This document shows positions 58,690 through 64,000 of a DNA stretch of 64,000 nucleotides, one piece after another (the first letter of the stretch is position 1; the number at the start of each line of letters is the position of its first letter). The stretch is from Excoecaria cochinchinensis (lineage: Eukaryota; Streptophyta; Magnoliopsida; Malpighiales; Euphorbiaceae), in NCBI GenBank assembly GCA_947683425.1, contig CANTUQ010000008.1, positions 2,303,501 through 2,367,500 of the forward strand, read 5' to 3'. Under the pieces are notes generated by a model. That model saw only the letters and a list, made by a program, of their open reading frames with translations. It was not told the origin of the DNA and ran no database searches. Made by a program: the position numbers and the translations under genes.

Positions 58690-59087
58690 ATATGATACAT
58701 ACATTTTGTAGCGTAGAAACGTTATGGAAGCATTTACAAGGATCTCCTTTTTTGTGTCACTGGCCCTATTTTTATCCACTTATGGGATAACATTAGCTTT
58801 TCACGATCTAAAAGCCCATTGGAGATTTTATATAGAGTGTTTTATATTGCACGCTTTTAAGTATTATTTATCATCATTTTGGCATAATTTGCATGTCATC
58901 TTGACATAATTTTGACATCAGCAAATCTGATATCTAATTATTTATTTATCCTAAAACTAGAGACCAATATCTAGTATAGCTTAAACTCTTTTTGGGAAAA
59001 GATTAGATAATTTTATCAGATTAAGACACTAATACTTATTTAACATGAAACTCCATCCATAACTCATGGCGTACCCAAACTCTATCA
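58690..59087 (-). repeat. Copia-2 5' LTR, inner end truncated
   Basis: Shares the Copia-1 LTR layout (GTAGCG...AAGGATCTCCTTTT at its left end, ACTCTATCA at its right end, 59079-59087). The PBS and about 200 bp of leader next to it are missing relative to Copia-1. Confidence 0.8.
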
Positions 59088-59360
59088 TTACATCTACATG
59101 CTTTACTCCATCATTATGATTACAAAAATAAATTAAAATAGAAGTCCATATTGGTTTTACAAAGTTTTTTTTTTCTTTTTTGAGGAGGTTTTATAAAGTT
59201 AATTATCAACACTACTATATGTATTGGTTTATTTAATTATTAGAAGTAAAATTGGTTCTTAAGCATGGGACGGGCGACAAACTTTATGGAAAATAGATAA
59301 AATAGATATTTTATCTTAAAAATATTATATTTTATTAAGGATATTTTTGTCCAAAAAAGA
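59088..59360. other. AT-rich spacer
   Basis: Nothing recognised apart from a T-rich run (59165-59180). Confidence 0.5.
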
Positions 59361-59365
59361 ATTTT

Positions 59366-60690
59366 TATTAAGTGGTCAAAATTGCATGTTCATAGTTGAC
59401 TTTTGCATACTTTTGTACACATATTTTTAGTAAATTTAGGAATTTTTTTACTTGTTTTGTGATTTTAACCAATGTAGAATCTAATTAGTGAGAAGAAAGC
59501 ATTTTGTGGTTGTTTGGAGCCAATTTGGAGTAACCTTGGAGACTCGAGGCAATTGGAGTGCAAAATAATTGAACTGGGCATATCTGTGTCTTAGCCTTGC
59601 CCAAGGCTAAGAAAATATAAATAGTTTAAAGTTCTAAAGGAGTCTGATTCTCGTACGAGTTTGACCTAGTCACCAAGGATATTCCAGCTGATTTTTAAGG
59701 ATTTTCTGCCTATAATTTAGGGGTTAAAAGAGAGTAGGTTTAAGAAGTTTGGACTGTATCAAATATTTTTATTTTATTTTTCTTAATTATGTAGGATTTT
59801 TTTTACTTTCCTTAATTTCAGGAATATTTAAAGGGGTGAAGAAACATGATTTTTCTTCTTCTTTCTCCTTTAGTTATCAATTCAAAGAATTTTAACTTGA
59901 ATTTTATCTTATTTTTCCATGGCCATGAGTGGCTAAACTCCTTATTCCGGTTAAAGGTTAATTCAAGGACATGATTCATATAACTACTGTGAGATTGTTA
60001 GTGCTTTATTTTTCTCTTTAATTTTCTGTAATGTTATGTTATTTATTATGATTTAGAGAAATTTAATTTCCATTGTTATTTATTATGTGTTCAATAAGGC
60101 ACAATTGTTTATTTAATTAAATAACATACAACTACTTGAAAACATTAATCCAAAATTCTTTGGTAAATTTAATAACATATGATAATTAGTATAACAATAC
60201 TGAGAATGATTGTTTTATTAAATAAATGCATGATTTGATTTGAATCAGTCTCAATTGCAAATTGGTTGGATTAGGTTTAGTCTTTCTAATTCATAAAGTT
60301 GTATTGGTTAGATGTTAATTATAGTCTTACTTAATTAGCCTATTAGTATGAAAAGATTGGTTCAGAGTGCTTGTCCAATGATTATATGATTAATGAGTTA
60401 TCTTTTCATCCGTGATCAGTAAAAGTTGATTTTTGTGCCACGAGTTAAAGTTTCTCATTGATTGATTTCATTTTAACTAATGTGTTAAATTTTTATTTTA
60501 TCATTTTAATTCAGTATTTTTGAGCCTTGATTTACAGAACCCCTACTTTATATTTTTTATTGTTTAATTTTTTATTATCTGAAATAAATTGGTACTGATA
60601 TTTGTGAATTTGACCATTTCTCATTCTATTTGCAATTTATTTGGTTAAAGAAAAGTTACGAATTATTTTTGGTAGTTTTGACACCCGTCA
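59366..60690 (+). mobile_element. solo LTR, Athila-related, TSD ATTTT
   Basis: 1325 bp, flanked by ATTTT at 59361-59365 and 60691-60695. It ends GACACCCGTCA like the Athila LTR (GACACCCATCA) and follows it in order: TTACTTGTTTTGTGATTTT, the GCCTTGCCCAAGGC palindrome (59590-59611), GGTTAAAG...AATTCAAGG and the TAGTATGAAAAGATTGG block. The first bases read TATTAAGTGG instead of TGTTAAGTGC, so the terminal TG has decayed. It is strongly diverged, so old. Confidence 0.85.
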
Positions 60691-60695
60691 ATTTT

Positions 60696-61196
60696 TCAGT
60701 TAGATATAACTTTTATATATAATTTAGATATATATATTATATATAAATCATTCAGTTAGATAAAACTTTCAAAAAGACTTATGGGAAATTATCAAATTAA
60801 TTGAAGAGGGAATTTTGTTCTTCAATTTTTCTTGAAGTGCAATATTGCCTTTCGAATTTTTAAATTGATTAATACTATCCTTAAAATTGTACAATCGGTT
60901 TAAATTAGCATATATTTGAATTTTATTGTGCATTTAAACTATTTAGATGAAATGTATTATTTTGCATTTATCTTAAAATTTTATTTTGACATTCAAATTG
61001 TTATTTAGCAAAAATATCCAATAATTTGTTAAAAATGGTGCTAAACACTTTTTTTTTCATTGCATATAGAGATATTTTAGCTAAAAAATAAGTAGAAAAT
61101 ATAAGGGTGCCTAATCGGTACATATGTACATTTGGTTAAATGATATGGCTAGAAAACTTACACAATTGGATTAAATGAAATGGACAAAAATTATTC
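60696..61196. other. AT-rich spacer
   Basis: No gene, RNA or transposon end recognised. Confidence 0.5.
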
Positions 61197-61201
61197 CCAT
61201 C

Positions 61202-62554
61202 CGTTAGTGCTAAATCCGCAAGCGCACGATTTACCGATTATAGTACTTAAAATATCATTCACACGAGGAATGTAACTTGATTATTACTCACTATTACTAC
61301 TTGATTTTTATCTTGTTTATAATGTTCAATATCATGAAGATTAATTTTATGCTACTAGTGGAATAAAGTTAACTAAACCTAATTAATAATGATCAAAGAA
61401 GACAAGAAGGATTAATGATGATAAGTTAGTAAATAATGGAGCTTTGAGTAATTATTTTTGCTTATTATTGTATCCTGTCATGCAAGTCGAGTTGAAATAA
61501 TATTCCTATTCATTCTCTCAACATGAATTAGAGTGCCTAAAACATACATTTATAATTCTAACTCTTAACTCTCATTAATAAGTTAGTTAATTATAAATGC
61601 AAATTTCAGGATTAATTAACAACATATAACAATCATTTAACATTATGATCTCTTAAATACTGTTTCAATGATGAAATTCTATTAGTTTTAAGTAGGAATC
61701 TATCTCTCAACAAAATTCTTACTTATTATGATCATGCATCAAATACTAATAGAAAATTCTATAAACAAGAATAGTAAATTGATATGAATAACAAAACATA
61801 ATATAAAAGATTCAAGTTCATAAATACATCATTTAATATTTACAAAGAAGAAGTAAAAGATTAGAAATAAGAAGAAGGAGATCTCTCAACCCTTTTTTTC
61901 CTTTCACAAAGTATGTTCTTCTTCTTTACTTGTTGTCCTCTCCTCAAAATGTTAAAAACTAACTTAACACTTTACAACTACAAAAAATGTTCTCTCTAGA
62001 AAACTTACAGAAATTCTTAAGTTAATTCTCTATATCTTATTTACAACTGAATTTTCTATATATATTGTTCCAAAGCTTATGTCCCTTGATATGTCCCTTC
62101 AAAGAGTTGAAATAGTTGGTGGAAAAGCTTGACTATTCAAGTGGCTTTTCAAAATAACTGCCCTAAAAGATCTTTCTGTCGCGCTCGAGATGTCTGTTGC
62201 ACCTGCCAATAGAATATGGATTTCTCTTCTTTGACTTTCTTTAGCTGCATTGACTTCCTTCGTCCTCCTTGCATTATCGCGCCCGTGACAGAATGCGGCA
62301 CTCCTTTTGCTCAACTTCTTTTCTTCTTTTCTTCCTTCTTCTTAGGTGCCTTAGGTCGCACTCGCGGCTATCAACGCGCCAGCGATAGAGACTAAATTTT
62401 CTTGCTCATTTTGCTCCTTTTCCAAAACTTTTATACATTTTCTCCTACACTTACAAAACATAAAACATACCTAATTCTAACACAATTAACCACAACTAAA
62501 CATGATTTTAACCACAAAACATTAACTAAATATGAGCTATTTAGGCTCATATCA
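61202..62554 (-). mobile_element. solo LTR, probably Athila-group, minus strand, TSD CCATC
   Basis: 1353 bp flanked by CCATC at 61197-61201 and 62555-62559. In element direction it starts TGATATGAGCCTAAATAGC and ends GCACTAACG, with the final CA changed to CG. Length and layout are like the Athila LTR, but the sequence is a different family. It holds several GC-rich half-palindromes (62173-62192, 62275-62295, 62352-62390). No internal region is attached. A minus-strand frame (62099-62314) is not called. Confidence 0.75.
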
Positions 62555-62796
62555 CCATCCAATATTGTTCATGTAAAATGATAAGTTTACCTTTTATCTC
62601 CTTTCTTATTTACAATTCATTTAATCTCTCTCCTAAAAAGATACATCTTAGTTAATTTTTTCCATCCATCAGGAAAAACATATTGAATTTAAAATCTATT
62701 TTTACATAAATTATTCCTCTAAAACCAAAAGAAAAAAAATTCAAACAAAATCAACTAATTAGGCCTAAACAAGATGATATATGAAATATAAAAAAA

Positions 62797-64000
62797 GGGT
62801 AAACCTATATATAGACACCCGAACTTGTTAACAAAAATTATTTGAGCACCTAAACTCTTAAGTTGACTATATAAGCACCCGTACTTGATTTTTATGCAAA
62901 AAAAAAACACAAAATCAAAATTGATTGAAATATGAAATGCGCATAAGTTATAGAGGCACTGATGTGGTAAATAAACCTATGACATTATGACATGTGTCTA
63001 TATCAATTAAATGGTAATTAGGGGCAACAATGAGGGAACTGAGGTAAGGCAGACTCGAAAGGTCTCCTCCAAATAAGTGACGCCAAATTGATCCTAACTG
63101 CATGAAATCAAAGTGTTAATCGTCATTATGAAGGGGCGATTGTCGCCTTGTAATACCAAACGAAGCAGATTAAGAGAGTAAGCTGGAAGAAAAAGGTTGC
63201 GATTATAGTAAAGAAGAAGAAGAAAACTTTAAGAGGTTAGTTATAAACTAAAAAATTATCTGAAAACCCAGTTTATGAATGTTAGCAAGTGATTTTTTTG
63301 ATATTTTGTTCAGAAAATTAGGGCTTTTGTTATGTGCTTTTGAATCTAGGTTTTTTTTACAGTTTTTTAGACTATTACAATCTTATAATGTTAATAATTT
63401 GGGTGAAAGTCAGATTTCACAAAGGGGGTACATTTATTAAAAACATGATGGAAAACGAAAAATATATGGGTGAAGGTGAGGTAAAATAATAGTATTTTAC
63501 GAATGATCATTTTTCACTTTTAGAGTTAGCTTATTTAAATTATTGGGTTATATTGATGTTCAAAGTTTCTATTTTATTGAGAAGGAAACGCGAAATTTTA
63601 AAATGCTAGGTGATGATATGATTTTATTGGAATTATTTAAGGACTTTAATAATAGGGCTATTTTGGATTTATACATAATGTATGTTGTCAATCAACCTAA
63701 TATGGAGAAAAGTATGGTATCCAATGTGAAAATAAGTCGATCAAAAGTGGTGAAGGGTTTTGGAGGGAAAAAAGATTTTGGGGCAACCACAGATGAGGGG
63801 AAGAATATAAATGCTGCTACTGCTTGTTAAGCAACCACAGAAGAAGGTGTGGGCATAAATACAGATGAGAGAGAGGATGGTACAAGCCCTAAGAATGGTT
63901 TAAATAGGATAAAGGTTGAGTTGGAGAAATATTAAGATTATGATGAAAAATCTTCAAGTGATGAAGAAGAACTCAATTCAGAAAGTAGCACTGATGGCGA
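62797..64000 (+). mobile_element. Mutator-like element (MULE), left part, cut by window edge
   Basis: Starts about GGGTAAACCTATATATAGAC (62797), followed by ACACCCGAACTTG, AGCACCTAAACTC and AGCACCCGTACTTG repeats at about 45-bp steps, as in the ends of plant MULEs. A MuDR-type transposase N-terminus follows. The right end and the 9-bp duplication are outside the window. Confidence 0.65.
63389..64000 (+). pseudogene. MULE transposase, N-terminal (PB1-like) region, frameshifted
   Basis: The first frame starts ATG 63389 with VRFHKGGTF and MGEGEV, typical of the MuDR-type N-terminal domain, and hits stops near 63486. The second frame (63543-63830) continues the domain (DVQSFYFIEKETRNFKMLGDD, LELFKDF, ILDLYIMY) and is stopped at 63828. 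An acidic stretch follows (SSSDEEELNSESSTDG) to the window end. The catalytic MULE domain would lie beyond 64000. Confidence 0.7.

Noticed and set aside
58724..58909. 61-codon hydrophobic plus-strand frame
   Set aside because: Lies wholly within the Copia-2 5' LTR and is not kept in Copia-1.
62099..62314. 71-codon minus-strand frame
   Set aside because: Inside a solo LTR across the GC half-palindromes; no domain.

Overview
The window is repeat-dense nuclear DNA from a flowering plant, probably a eudicot. The evidence is AT-rich intergenic DNA, LTR retrotransposons of typical angiosperm lineages (Ty1/copia, Tekay/Del-like chromovirus, Tat/Ogre-like, Athila-like), an hAT and a Mutator-like DNA transposon, and one intronless F-box gene of the expanded plant FBA family. 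The F-box gene (2830-4098, minus) is the only host protein gene I can support. I saw no rRNA or tRNA gene and no CRISPR array. The tRNA-like motifs present are retrotransposon primer-binding sites.

Layout. 1-426: LTR remnant cut by the window edge. 427-6700: AT-rich DNA with the F-box gene, a 58-bp tandem repeat and a TA microsatellite. About 6735-16727: a large Ty3-type LTR split by a gag-only Tekay/Del-like element (8067-13919, TSD ATTAA). About 16880-59087: an old antisense Ty1/copia element (Copia-2) carrying two large insertions. A Tat/Ogre-like element (17062-39287, minus, TSD GATAC) sits in its 3' LTR. An Athila-like element (46100-58615, plus, TSD GGGTT) sits in its leader. The Tat element itself hosts a solo Tekay-like LTR (19152-21937) and a younger relative of the same copia family, Copia-1 (21946-30054). 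Both sit 8 bp apart in an AAT microsatellite of the Tat 3' LTR. An hAT transposon (34380-36525, 8-bp TSD ACCCACTC) lies in the Tat integrase. 59366-60690 and 61202-62554 are two further solo LTRs with TSDs ATTTT and CCATC. About 62797 to the end: the start of a Mutator-like element with a broken transposase N-terminus.

The relative insertion order follows from the nesting. Copia-2 is oldest, Tat and Athila came later, and hAT, the Tekay-like LTR and Copia-1 came later still inside Tat. None of the elements looks autonomous. Copia-1 is the best preserved: its gag-pol runs in one frame from gag into RNase H, broken by seven nonsense codons that are all explicable as C-to-T or G-to-A transitions.

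The observations most worth following up are: an unrecognised 171-codon leader ORF between the primer-binding site and gag in the copia family, traceable in both diverged copies; an island of ten CACGTG G-boxes in 291 bp of the same leader; a Tat LTR bounded by roughly 230-bp inverted repeats, whose 5' partner has collapsed to a 16-bp perfect palindrome; and family-specific GC palindromes inside several LTRs.
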